DNA of 64,000 bases from Bacillota bacterium (GTDB taxonomy: Bacteria; Bacillota; Clostridia; Lachnospirales; Lachnospiraceae): positions 1-64,000 of the forward strand of contig JAEZGK010000075.1 in the NCBI GenBank assembly GCA_023437365.1, written 5' to 3'. The notes under the pieces are model-generated. The model saw only the letters and a list, made by a program, of their open reading frames with translations, did not search any database and was not told where the DNA came from. This document shows positions 16,890 through 25,064 of this stretch, one piece after another. Within the stretch, counting starts at the first letter, position 1. Each line of letters begins with the position of its first letter. The position numbers and the translations under genes are program-made.

Positions 16890-18048
16890 GACGAGTGCTT
16901 TGTTGAAGGGAAATATTCGTCAATACGTAATGGTGATTGCATTAATCGTTGTTATCGTATTGTTTCAGTTTTTAACCAAAGGTGTTTTGCTTAAACCGCT
17001 CAACATTTCAAATTTGATTTCGCAGAATGCTTATATTTTAATTCTTGCCATCGGTATGCTTTTATGTATTTTGACGGGTGGTAATGTTGACTTGTCCGTA
17101 GGATCTGTGGCAGGCTTCGTCGGAGCTATTTCCGCAACGATGATGCTTAAGATGGATATTCCGATATTACCGACCATCCTTACCTCATTAATTCTTGGTC
17201 TCTTAATCGGATGCTGGCAGGGCTTCTGGATTGCCTATGTAGGTGTTCCGGCTTTCATAGCAACTTTGGCGGGCATGCTGATCTTCCGAGGCTTAACTTT
17301 GGTTGTTCTGAAGGGCACCAGCCTTGCACCGTTGCCGGATGGTTATACTTTCTTGGCATCAGGCTTTATTCCCGATACTCCTATGCTTGGTTTTAAGAAT
17401 ATACTGGCTATAGCTTGCGGAATTATAGCATCCATATTATATATTCTTAAGGAATTAAACAGTAGAAAGAACAAGAAAAAGTATGGTTTTGAAGTTAGTC
17501 CTAATGCAATATTCATTCCCCAGGTCATTGCTATCCTTGTGGTAATCAATGCATTTACATATTCCCTAGCTTCCTATAAAGGTATTCCGATGGTTCTGAT
17601 CATCGTCGTTGTATTGGTATTGGTTTATTCCTTTGTAACCATGAAAACCATACCCGGAAGACATATTTATGCGTTTGGCGGTAATGCAAAGGCAGCTCAG
17701 TTATCCGGTGTAAATACGAAGAGTGTTATGTTCTGGGTATATGCTAACATGGGTGTATTAGCCGCATTGGCAGGTGTTATCTTCACAGGAAGATTGAATT
17801 CTGCTACACCGAAATCCGGTGTGAACTTTGAGCTTGATGCGATAGCTGCCTGCTTCATCGGTGGTGCATCCACTTCAGGCGGTGTTGGTACGGTAGTCGG
17901 AGCAATGGTCGGCGGGTTGCTGATGGGTGTTCTGAACAACGGTATGTCCATCATGGGCATCAGTATCGACTGGCAACAAGCAATCAAGGGCTTTGTACTC
18001 CTTGCGGCTGTTGCATTTGATGTGTATTCCAAATCCAAATCGAAATAA
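16879..18048 (+). CDS. gguB: Multiple-monosaccharide ABC transporter permease (GguB/MmsB type)
   Basis: A 389-residue membrane permease with about ten hydrophobic segments, of the RbsC/XylH superfamily and GguB subfamily. Family features include LTGGNVDLSVGSVAGFVGA (about residues 72-90), the SGVNTKSVMFWVYANMG segment, and FIGGASTSGGVGTVVGAMVGG near 325-345. The start codon lies inside the gguA end, with AGGAGGGATATC in front. It forms the translocation path for the sugar captured by ChvE. A 316-nt palindrome begins 16 nt after the stop. Confidence 0.95.
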   Translation: MKNKTSALLKGNIRQYVMVIALIVVIVLFQFLTKGVLLKPLNISNLISQNAYILILAIGMLLCILTGGNVDLSVGSVAGFVGAISATMMLKMDIPILPTILTSLILGLLIGCWQGFWIAYVGVPAFIATLAGMLIFRGLTLVVLKGTSLAPLPDGYTFLASGFIPDTPMLGFKNILAIACGIIASILYILKELNSRKNKKKYGFEVSPNAIFIPQVIAILVVINAFTYSLASYKGIPMVLIIVVVLVLVYSFVTMKTIPGRHIYAFGGNAKAAQLSGVNTKSVMFWVYANMGVLAALAGVIFTGRLNSATPKSGVNFELDAIAACFIGGASTSGGVGTVVGAMVGGLLMGVLNNGMSIMGISIDWQQAIKGFVLLAAVAFDVYSKSKSK

Positions 18049-18063
18049 TTCAATCCCTCATTT

Positions 18064-18379
18064 AGAAAGCGGGCTGCCACACAAAAGGTTTCATGCTAGG
18101 AACGGTGTGATGACAGTGCTGATCCATTTTACTGACAGTAATTGCTTTCAGGTAATACTAAGCTTTCGTATCGGAGTATGAAACATTCCGTCGGAGTATA
18201 GCGACATCCATGTCGCGTACTTCTTAATCGTCCCTCCATAGACGATTTCCGGAATAAATCACTCCTTACGAAAGCAAGTATTACCAAGAAAGCTCTTAAT
18301 CAGTAAATTAGATCAACACTGTCATCACACCTGAATTCTAAGTAATGAATAATAGTTTTGTGTTGGCAGCCCGCTTTCT
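18064..18379. repeat. 316-nt multi-branched palindrome
   Basis: Outer arms AGAAAGCGGGCTGCCA (18064-18079) and 18364-18379 are perfect inverted copies, continued by CACAAAA/TTTTGTG. Next come 15-bp arms (18104-18118 with 18317-18331), then 18151-18170 with 18267-18285 (one mismatch region). In the centre are a GCGACA/TGTCGC hairpin and an AATCGTC/GACGATT hairpin. It is non-coding. It may be the 3' structure of the sugar-transport mRNA, a structured RNA or a small mobile element; no target-site duplication is seen. I see nothing in the remaining stretch 18380-18525. Confidence 0.8.
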
Positions 18380-18525
18380 TGCTGTGAATTAGATAGAAGC
18401 TTGGATATGTTTTGGCAGATCCCGACGTCTATTTTGATATTTATAATCTGGATCCTTTGTGATAAAACGATGATGATAGAACCTTTTGTATAGATGCATT
18501 TCAATAGTACTGTTATTAAGTTGTT

Positions 18526-19053
18526 TTAAGCGCTCAGAAAGCTGTCGTAGTGGATTTTATTTTCGTCATATTTATTCTGGGGGTGTGCCGATTCTGAGGG
18601 GTAGCCTAAAGCAACAAAGGAAAAGGGCTTGATTTCTTCCGGGAGGTTTAGGACGTTGCGGATGATGACGGAGTCATCCGGCGAGGTTTGATTTACACCC
18701 ATCCATAGAGCACCCAGGCCTAGGGCTTCTGCGGCAATTAATATGTTCTGTGTAGCTGCTGCACAGTCCTGATCTACGAAGCATTCCAGCTTGGCAGTAC
18801 CCGGTTCACTGCATACCAGGATAGCAAGCGGTGCATTTTTCAGTGTATGGTAACCACCGTGAATTTCTGACAGCACCTGCATTTTCTTCTTGTCTTCAAT
18901 TACGATAAAATGCCAGCATTGCTGATTGCAGGCACTGGGTGCATTCATCGCCGCCTGCAGGAGCATGGTAAGCTGCTCCTTTGGAAGCCTACGTTCTTCG
19001 TATTTTCGGATACTTCTCCTATTTAATAAATGTTTCATGGTTATATTTTCCAT
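18526..19053 (-). CDS. Nitroreductase-family FMN oxidoreductase
   Basis: A 175-residue flavoprotein of the nitroreductase fold, expected to be a cytosolic homodimer using NAD(P)H. The N-terminal FMN-phosphate motif is LNRRSIRKYEERRLP, then APSACNQQCWHFIVIED, and the C-terminal ALGLGALWMGV and FVALGYPSESAHPQNK. AAGGAGG lies 6 nt before the ATG. A large inverted repeat overlaps the expected -35 region of its promoter (19114-19142), so it is probably induced by a regulator encoded elsewhere. Natural substrates of such enzymes are usually unknown. Confidence 0.9.
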   Translation of the reverse strand: MENITMKHLLNRRSIRKYEERRLPKEQLTMLLQAAMNAPSACNQQCWHFIVIEDKKKMQVLSEIHGGYHTLKNAPLAILVCSEPGTAKLECFVDQDCAAATQNILIAAEALGLGALWMGVNQTSPDDSVIIRNVLNLPEEIKPFSFVALGYPSESAHPQNKYDENKIHYDSFLSA

Positions 19054-19113
19054 ATCATTCCTCCTTTATTTGAGATATACTCTACAAAGGAAAAACGATT
19101 ATGACAAGTACGC

Positions 19114-19142
19114 ACTTTTTTGTTATATAGTTACAAAAAAGT
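19114..19142. promoter_or_regulatory. Inverted-repeat operator upstream of nitroreductase
   Basis: ACTTTTTTGT (19114-19123) and ACAAAAAAGT (19133-19142) are perfect inverted 10-mers with a 9-nt spacer, flanked on both sides by GTAC. On the minus strand the site covers the poor -35 region, with CATAAT as possible -10. The remaining part of this gap holds nothing I recognise. Confidence 0.6.
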
Positions 19143-19242
19143 AAGAGTACCACTGAATTAATTATGGCGGGCACCAGTCAACCTTCGGCGAGAAAGCAGA
19201 AGACTGTAGTAATGCTGCGATGGTTTATGTGCCTTTCAGAAG

Positions 19243-19812
19243 CTATTTTACAGGATTCTCATAGCTTTTGATCATTTTATATAGCTTTTTGTATTGACTG
19301 ATGGTCATATTGAGTGTCAAGATAAAGATAAAGAGGCTTCCTGCCATGACACCGTATCTTGCACCCTGTAGGAAATCACTTTTCTGTAATAAGGAAGTGA
19401 AGAATAATAAATAATTCGCACCCAGAATCATTAAAAGAATAGGAACGATCCTTAAGGCATCCGCATTGATGACTCGTTTGCATAGTTCAATCTTTGATTC
19501 CTTATCGCTGAAGATAGATAGGTCTTCCTCTGCATCTGTTTTCATTTTACGGAAGTAGAACCATTTGCCAAAGTGAAAGGTATAATCCCAGCCATAGTCT
19601 GTGAACAGCTGGATATAATCCTCTTCCTCAATTCCGTTTTCCTTAAAATCCAGTTGATAGATCCAGTCTGCTGCTTCGCATTGTTCGAATTCGTAATTTC
19701 TTCCGTTCGTGGATAGGAATTTCCAGCCCTGTCTGTGCATAAAGGAAAGCCAGGCGGCCTCTTCGTTAAATTCCGATATAAAAAAGTTTTGCTTTTCAAC
19801 CATTCGTTCCAT
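19243..19812 (-). CDS. DUF2812 membrane protein, partner of PadR
   Basis: A 189-residue protein. The N-terminal 105 residues form a soluble DUF2812 domain (EAAWLSFMHRQGWKF, IYQLDFKENGIEEEDYIQLFTDYGWDY, HFGKWFYFRK), followed by two transmembrane segments near residues 125-145 and 152-172. DUF2812 proteins are regularly encoded directly after PadR repressors in Firmicutes; their function is unproven but often linked to envelope or antimicrobial stress. The start overlaps the PadR gene end by 17 nt, with GGGGAAG 8 nt before the ATG. Both genes are under the operators at 20155-20204. Confidence 0.85.
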   Translation of the reverse strand: MERMVEKQNFFISEFNEEAAWLSFMHRQGWKFLSTNGRNYEFEQCEAADWIYQLDFKENGIEEEDYIQLFTDYGWDYTFHFGKWFYFRKMKTDAEEDLSIFSDKESKIELCKRVINADALRIVPILLMILGANYLLFFTSLLQKSDFLQGARYGVMAGSLFIFILTLNMTISQYKKLYKMIKSYENPVK

Positions 19813-20128
19813 TGAATACTTCCCCCTTACTGTTTCTGTATAAACGATCTATTCTTCTCAGCTCGATCTCAAGGATTTCTTGACCGAGTTCTGAGATAAT
19901 ATAGGATTTTCTCTTATCCTCTTCCTTTACAAAGCTAATCAGACCGTCCTTTTCCATCTTGGAAAGGCTGCCGTACATCGTACCCGGACTGATGATGATC
20001 TCCCCGCCTGTCATGGCTTTCACCTTCTGTCCGATTGTATAACCATGCATTTCCTCCTGAAGACAGAAAAGTATGTAAAAGCCTGTTTCTGTCATGGGGA
20101 TATATACTCTTTTAATTTTTTCTTCCAT
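19796..20128 (-). CDS. PadR-family transcriptional repressor
   Basis: A 110-residue winged-helix repressor. It contains YILFCLQEEMHGYTIGQKVKAM, the recognition part ISPGTMYGSLSKMEKDGLI and the wing KRKSYIISELGQEIL, typical of short PadR (subfamily 2) proteins. CACGGAGG precedes the ATG. It is co-transcribed with the DUF2812 gene and probably represses itself through two 19-bp palindromes lying on its own promoter. Confidence 0.93.
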   Translation of the reverse strand: MEEKIKRVYIPMTETGFYILFCLQEEMHGYTIGQKVKAMTGGEIIISPGTMYGSLSKMEKDGLISFVKEEDKRKSYIISELGQEILEIELRRIDRLYRNSKGEVFNGTNG

Positions 20129-20154
20129 AGGAGCCTCCGTGTATCGTAGTTCAA

Positions 20155-20212
20155 TATATCGTAATGCGATATATCGTAGCTAGAATATATCGCACTTCGA
20201 TATATTTGTCAA
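20155..20212 (-). promoter_or_regulatory. PadR promoter with two identical operators
   Basis: Minus-strand promoter: TTGACA (20212-20207), 17 nt, TATATT (20189-20184). The 19-bp palindrome TATATCG-N5-CGATATA occurs twice, at 20186-20204 (filling the gap between the boxes) and 20155-20173 (just past the start), 31 bp apart. This is the layout of an autorepressed gene. Confidence 0.8.
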
Positions 20213-20219
20213 TACAATA

Positions 20220-20397
20220 ATAAAATATTTTGTTTTGCCTCAATGATAAAATATTTTGCTTTGTTTCAATAATAGAATATTTTGCTTTGTTTCAATAATA
20301 GAATATTTTGCTTTGCCTCAATAATAAGCTATTTTGCTTTGCTTCAATCATAAAATATTTTGCTTTGCTTCAATGATAAAATATTTTGTTTTGTCCC
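20220..20397 (+). repeat. 26-bp tandem repeat, 6.8 copies
   Basis: Units start at 20220, 20246, 20272, 20298, 20324, 20350 and 20376 (last one 22 nt). The consensus is about ATAAAATATTTTGCTTTG followed by yTTCAATr. There are no spacers and no long ORF. It lies 5' of the PadR gene and 5' of trmO, between divergent transcripts. From its end to 20563 I see no further element. Confidence 0.9.
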
Positions 20398-20563
20398 ATC
20401 TATATAGCTTCACTACATTCTATACAGTCTGTAACTGAGGTTAACTTAATTTTTGAGTCATGCTGTAGTTGACAATAATGAACTGATACAGGTATCATAT
20501 TACCTATAAAATTAAATATAAAATATTACCTTTACAATTCTGGGAATGATTTGGAGAATAGAC

Positions 20564-21319
20564 ATGGCATCCTATCAAGATATACGCAAACAAAGAGAAG
20601 AACAGCAGCATAGCAGAGCAATGAGAAGCTCATTCGATCCGACTTTAAAGACAATAGCCAGAATAAAGACGGATTTTCCTTCAAAATTTGGGATACCGAG
20701 ACAGAGCGGTCTTGTGGAAGCCCTGAAGGCTGTCATCGTATTTGAACCGGAATACCGTAACCCGGATGCACTTCGTGGTTTGGAGGAGTTTTCTCATATC
20801 TGGCTTCTATGGGAATTTTCTGAGTCGGTTCGGGATACCTGGTCTCCGATGGTAAAGCCTCCGCGCCTGGGAGGGAACAAGCGTATGGGAGTTTTTGCGA
20901 CCCGTTCCCCGTTTCGCCCGAACCCAATCGGCCTTTCGTGTGTCAGGCTGGAAGGAATTGAACTTGACAGTGAGCTGGGGCCGCTTCTGTATGTTGCCGG
21001 AGCTGATCTGATGGATCATACTCCCATCTATGATATCAAACCTTATCTTCCCTATACAGACTGTCGGCCGGAAGCAGCTGGCGGCTTCGCTGAGCCGCTG
21101 AAGGATTATGCGCTTGCGGTGGAATTTCCCGAGGAGCTACTCCATATCCTTCCGGAAGAACAGAGAGAAGCAGCGCTCGGTGTATTGGCCTGTGATCCGA
21201 GACCCTCCTATCAAAAGGACCCGATGAGGGTCTATGGTGTAGAATTCGCCGGGTATGATATCAGGTTTACTGTTAAGCACAATGTCTTGACAGTCTGCGA
21301 ACTGATACCGCTATCATAA
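20564..21319 (+). CDS. trmO: tRNA (N6-threonylcarbamoyladenosine-37-N6)-methyltransferase TrmO
   Basis: A 251-residue member of the TsaA/YaeB/TrmO family, which methylates t6A37 in certain tRNAs (such as tRNA-Thr) with S-adenosylmethionine. The family pattern is clear: IARIKTDFPSKFGIPRQSG, LRGLEEFSHIWLLWEF, GVFATRSPFRPNPIGLSCV (about residues 107-125) and DIKPYLPYTD, with a C-terminal extension near DPMRVYGVEFAGYDI. The ATG at 20564 has GGAG 7 nt upstream; the in-frame ATG at 20546 has a poorer site. No operon partner is evident. Confidence 0.93.
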   Translation: MASYQDIRKQREEQQHSRAMRSSFDPTLKTIARIKTDFPSKFGIPRQSGLVEALKAVIVFEPEYRNPDALRGLEEFSHIWLLWEFSESVRDTWSPMVKPPRLGGNKRMGVFATRSPFRPNPIGLSCVRLEGIELDSELGPLLYVAGADLMDHTPIYDIKPYLPYTDCRPEAAGGFAEPLKDYALAVEFPEELLHILPEEQREAALGVLACDPRPSYQKDPMRVYGVEFAGYDIRFTVKHNVLTVCELIPLS

Positions 21320-21478
21320 GTTAAAATTGGAGAAGTATCTCTTGACAATATCCTTTGCAGTAGATGACTGAAAGGAGCCTTTTCCTAAGCCAACTTTAAT
21401 ATTCGCAGGAAGACAGGATTCCAGATGGCTTGATCGGAACAGAACGGAAATAAGATAACTATACCATGGGAGGAAATT

Positions 21479-21655
21479 ATGGAGCAATGTATCTATATCG
21501 TAGAGAAAATAGACGGCGATTATGCACACCTTCGGAAAGTCGATATGCCGGAAAGTGATTTGAAGCTTGTTGCCCGGGCTTTGCTACCGCCTGAGATACG
21601 GGAGGGCACACGCTTGTACTATGAGTACCTTGAGTATTCTATTGCAGAACTATAA
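21479..21655 (+). CDS. 58-residue DUF3006-like protein
   Basis: A small ORF with ATG at 21479, stop TAA at 21653-21655 and a strong GGGAGG ribosome site (21468-21473). The protein begins MEQCIYIVEKIDGDYAHLR and ends with a segment LLPPEIREGTRLYYEYLEY. The plan (short beta strand with EGDYA-type turn, then LP..xxEGxxL) resembles DUF3006, a small beta-barrel family of unknown role. It is acidic and soluble. It stands alone between trmO and an AraC gene. The rest of the gap, 21320-21478 and 21656-21764, shows nothing else. Confidence 0.7.
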   Translation: MEQCIYIVEKIDGDYAHLRKVDMPESDLKLVARALLPPEIREGTRLYYEYLEYSIAEL

Positions 21656-21764
21656 AAGTTCATTATCCCTACAGACTGTGATCAGACCATACAGACATAA
21701 GGCATTGGCGGTCAAGTAAAGACAATGATAATGTGCTATCCTTTGGAAAAAGGAGGTGCTAAAG

Positions 21765-22673
21765 ATGCACGCATGGGAACAAATTCAGATCACAATAGAT
21801 TATATTGAAGATCATATTGCCGAGGAAATCAATATCGAGGATTTGGCAAAGAAAGCAGCATTATCACAATTCTATTATCAAAGATTATTTACCAGACTGG
21901 TAAAGAAACCGGTTAGCGAATACATCAAGCTTCGCCGGTTGGCAAGAGCTTCCGAAGCTCTGCATGACAAAGGCAGAAAAATTATTGATATTGCATTTGA
22001 ACACGGATTTTCCTCACATGAGGTATTCACCAGAGCTTTCAAAAATGCATTCGGAATGACCCCGGAGAGCTACCGGAACAATCCGGTCCGGCTGAATAAT
22101 TTTATTAAGCCTCAGCTGATGCTAAATTATACCTTGGTGGATGAGAATGTACCTTTGATAACAGAGGGAATTGTAATAGAAATCAGCAGATGTAAGCTGA
22201 AGGCTCCGCAACATTTTCTTGGGCATACGGTTGAAGAGCCCATCAATCAGATGCCGGGCGGAGGAGGGACAGGGATTGATACCCTGGGACTGCTATGGGA
22301 TAGATTTCATGAGCAGAAGGAGGGGCTTCCGATGCTTAAAAAGGATGGGGAAGAGCTGGGGGTCACCCATATGGGGACCAAGGAAGGATACTATCGTTAT
22401 TTCGCAGGCAGTGAAGCTTTATCGGAGGTTTTTTCTGAGGGATTGGATAGCTGGACGTTGGAAGAGGGCGAATATATCATCTGTGCCTTTGAGGCGGAGA
22501 ATTTTGAAAATCTTGTCATGGATGCGATATATAAAGCTCAAAATTATCTCTTTTCTACCTGGCTTCCCAATCATCAATTAACGACCCAGCCTTCTGCAGC
22601 GGAGCGATATGCTAGCCATGGACCGGATACGACAAGGATGGAGGTCTGGGTTATGCCGCTGCCGATCAGCTAG
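21765..22673 (+). CDS. AraC-family regulator with GyrI-like effector domain
   Basis: A 302-residue protein with the DNA-binding domain at the N-terminus: two helix-turn-helix units over residues 8-105, including NIEDLAKKAALSQFYYQRLF and IIDIAFEHGFSSHEVFTRAFK, ending FGMTPESYRNNP. Residues 140-300 form a GyrI/AraC-effector-binding domain (FLGHTVEEPINQ, YYRYFAG, YIICAFEAE), as in Rob/SoxS-like multidrug sensors. The ATG at 21765 has AAGGAGG in front; an in-frame GTG at 21756 is too close to the same site. Its 3' end overlaps the converging AraC gene by 4 nt. A ligand-sensing regulator of stress or efflux genes is likely. Confidence 0.9.
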   Translation: MHAWEQIQITIDYIEDHIAEEINIEDLAKKAALSQFYYQRLFTRLVKKPVSEYIKLRRLARASEALHDKGRKIIDIAFEHGFSSHEVFTRAFKNAFGMTPESYRNNPVRLNNFIKPQLMLNYTLVDENVPLITEGIVIEISRCKLKAPQHFLGHTVEEPINQMPGGGGTGIDTLGLLWDRFHEQKEGLPMLKKDGEELGVTHMGTKEGYYRYFAGSEALSEVFSEGLDSWTLEEGEYIICAFEAENFENLVMDAIYKAQNYLFSTWLPNHQLTTQPSAAERYASHGPDTTRMEVWVMPLPIS

Positions 22674-23569
22674 AACTGCCTTCTGTATTCCGATGGAGTA
22701 GTTCCGGTGTAGCGTTTAAACATTTTCGAGAAATAGCTTGGACTAGGAAAACCACAGCGAACACAGATCTCGGTAACACTGAGACCGGTATCGGTCAGAA
22801 GCTGCGCAGAAGTGGATATTCGGTATTTGATCAAGTACTGCATCGGTGAGATCCCGAGATAATCATGAAAGGAACGCAGACATTCGCGGGAGCTGACATT
22901 CACACTATCTGCAATATGCTTTAATTCCAATGACTCAGGGTAATGTTGATGAATATAGTTCAGCATTACCTTGATTCTGTTTGTCTCAAGTCTACCCTCC
23001 GATGTCTGATCGGATAGGAACTGTCTGTTATTCTTCACGATCTGCATACATGCATCGGTCATTAGGTTCCTGACCATAAATTCATAACCATAGTCCTCTG
23101 TCTGGGTAATTTCATAAGCTTTTTCAATAGACTCCAATACCTGCTTCTGCCATGCAGTGTTAAGCTTAAGTGTACATGTTGGTAGTTCTGTGCAGGAGGT
23201 GAGAGGTAAAATATACTTCTGCATAAAGATATTATCCAGGGTGCCTGTGAGCAGACTCGGGTGGAATACAAAGGAATGCAGGATACATTGGTCTGTACTT
23301 GTTCCTTGTGCTGAATGAAGTACATTGGAATTGATGAAGATGCCTTCTCCTGCCTTCAGGACATAATTACAATGACTCGCGGTAATCCGGGCTTCCCCCT
23401 GATGAATGAGGATCAATTCCAGCTCCTCGTGCCAGTGCCAGGCAACGTTCCAGGTGACACTGTTATCTATATAAGATTCATAGCAGCCGCAAGGGAACAT
23501 CGGTGTTCCATGCGGGTTAAGCTCTTGCATTTTATCATTTACAACGATGGAGCAGGGTTGCACTGCCAT
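22670..23569 (-). CDS. AraC-family regulator with N-terminal cupin domain
   Basis: A 299-residue regulator. Residues 35-110 form a cupin sensor (VAWHWHEELELILIHQGEA, LKAGEGIFINSNVLHSAQG), usually a carbohydrate pocket. Residues 200-299 form the AraC DNA-binding domain (LELKHIADSVNVSSRECLRSF, SVTEICVRCGFPSPSYFSKMFK, TGTTPSEYRRQF). It is divergent from the MFS carrier gene, with five 12-bp repeats between them, so that carrier is its probable target. Confidence 0.9.
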   Translation of the reverse strand: MAVQPCSIVVNDKMQELNPHGTPMFPCGCYESYIDNSVTWNVAWHWHEELELILIHQGEARITASHCNYVLKAGEGIFINSNVLHSAQGTSTDQCILHSFVFHPSLLTGTLDNIFMQKYILPLTSCTELPTCTLKLNTAWQKQVLESIEKAYEITQTEDYGYEFMVRNLMTDACMQIVKNNRQFLSDQTSEGRLETNRIKVMLNYIHQHYPESLELKHIADSVNVSSRECLRSFHDYLGISPMQYLIKYRISTSAQLLTDTGLSVTEICVRCGFPSPSYFSKMFKRYTGTTPSEYRRQF

Positions 23570-23679
23570 AAATTCACATCCTTTTGCTTTATTATCCTTA
23601 ATATGTCTCTTTTGTTATATTATATGACTTTTTTGTTATTGCTGTAAAGCATTTTTGGCTGTATTATTATAATAGCTTA

Positions 23680-23739
23680 AATAAGTAGTGTAATAAGTGG
23701 TGTTTCAAGCATGGAAATAAGCAGTGAAATAAGCCGTAT
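23680..23739 (+). promoter_or_regulatory. Five 12-bp tandem repeats between AraC and MFS genes
   Basis: Units begin at 23680, 23692, 23704, 23716 and 23728. AATAAGTAGTGT, AATAAGTGGTGT, AATAAGCAGTGA and AATAAGCCGTAT share a register; the third, TTCAAGCATGGA, is degenerate. AraC proteins bind direct repeats, so this may be the operator for the divergent pair. It lies 110-170 nt upstream of the MFS start. Confidence 0.55.
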
Positions 23740-23852
23740 CTTTTTGCCTATTCAGTCAACCTATGTTTACAGTAGTTTATATTGAAATACTAGAGCATAG
23801 CAAAGCTGGGACATCATACAATGATCAAATTCATTCTAAAGAGAGGTGCTTT

Positions 23853-25052
23853 ATGTTTACAATCTTACTTGTCATAATCTACATTGCTTTCATTAGTCTT
23901 GGGCTTCCTGACGCAATGCTCGGCTCCGCGTGGCCTGTCATGCACGGAGAATTGAACGTTCCGGTATCCTATGCGGGAATCATCTCGATGATCATTGCCG
24001 GCGGAACAATTATTTCAAGCCTGTTTAGTCATAAGGTGATTCATAAGCTCGGTACCGGTAAAGTAACAGCAATCAGCGTCGGAATGACAGCGGCTGCTTT
24101 GTTCGGTTTCTCGGTATCCGATTCCTTCCTGCTGATCTGTCTCTGGGCAATTCCGTGTGGACTTGGTGCAGGAAGCGTGGATGCGGCTTTGAATAACTTT
24201 GTTGCGCTTCATTATAAATCCAGGCACATGAGCTGGCTGCACTGCTTCTGGGGTGTCGGAGCAACTCTGGGACCTTACATCATGGGATACTTCTTGAGTG
24301 GCGGACAGACATGGAATACCGGTTACCGATCCATATCCATCCTTCAGATTGTTCTTACTGCGATTCTGGTCTTTTCTCTACCGCTTTGGCGTAAGGCAAC
24401 AACCGTACCCGAAGGAGAGGAACAGAAGCATAAGAACCTGCCAATGAAGGAGTTGGTCAGATTACCGGGGGCAATGTCAACCCTGACAGCCTTCTTCTGC
24501 TACTGCGCTTTGGAATCAACCACCGGTCTTTGGGCTGCCAGTTACATGGTACTGAACCGGGGCATGTCTGTGGAGACTGCTGCGAAATGGGCATCCTTCT
24601 ATTATCTGGGTATTACAGCCGGCAGATTTTTATGCGGTTTTATTACCTTTAAGCTCAACGATAAGTCTATGATTCGCCTGGGCCAAGGTTTTGCTGCACT
24701 CGGAGTTCTGATGCTGATCCTACCCTTCGGAAATCTGGTAATGTGTCTTGGCTTCATCATCATCGGAATAGGCTGTGCACCAATCTATCCCTGCATCATT
24801 CATCAGACTCCGATTAAATTCGGTGCCGACTTATCTCAGGCTATGATTGGAATGCAGATGGCCTGTGCTTATACCGGATCGACCTTTATGCCTCCTTTAT
24901 TCGGATTACTGGTTGGTATCATAGATATTAAGCTTTATCCCTTTTATTTGATTTTCTTTGTGGTCATGATGATAATCATGCTTGAGAAACTGAACCATAC
25001 CCATACAGTCGGAGAAAAGCTCACTTCAGCTACAGCTTCCCAAGGGAAATAA
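23853..25052 (+). CDS. Major facilitator superfamily transporter, sugar-permease-like
   Basis: A 399-residue carrier with 12 predicted transmembrane segments. The N-terminus FISLGLPDAMLGSAWPVMHG resembles the fucose-permease/FucP-like branch of the superfamily. Other features are IPCGLGAGSVDAALNNFVA and the central cytoplasmic loop near residues 190-210. The start at 23853 has an AGAGGTG ribosome site; upstream in-frame ATG at 23763 would add 30 polar residues before the first membrane segment and lacks a site. It is 12 nt upstream of the PHP phosphatase gene, so they are likely co-transcribed. The divergent cupin-AraC gene suggests induction by a small carbohydrate. Confidence 0.85.
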   Translation: MFTILLVIIYIAFISLGLPDAMLGSAWPVMHGELNVPVSYAGIISMIIAGGTIISSLFSHKVIHKLGTGKVTAISVGMTAAALFGFSVSDSFLLICLWAIPCGLGAGSVDAALNNFVALHYKSRHMSWLHCFWGVGATLGPYIMGYFLSGGQTWNTGYRSISILQIVLTAILVFSLPLWRKATTVPEGEEQKHKNLPMKELVRLPGAMSTLTAFFCYCALESTTGLWAASYMVLNRGMSVETAAKWASFYYLGITAGRFLCGFITFKLNDKSMIRLGQGFAALGVLMLILPFGNLVMCLGFIIIGIGCAPIYPCIIHQTPIKFGADLSQAMIGMQMACAYTGSTFMPPLFGLLVGIIDIKLYPFYLIFFVVMMIIMLEKLNHTHTVGEKLTSATASQGK

Positions 25053-25064
25053 GGAGGATCTTTC

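Noticed and set aside
20220..20397. CRISPR array
   Set aside because: Units are directly abutting with no unique spacers, and no cas genes are near.
20220..20397. Iteron-type replication origin
   Set aside because: No rep-like gene nearby and the context is ordinary chromosomal genes; left as an unexplained tandem repeat.
21314..21529. 71-codon minus-strand frame between trmO and the AraC gene
   Set aside because: It overlaps the better-supported 58-residue gene on the plus strand and has no ribosome site.
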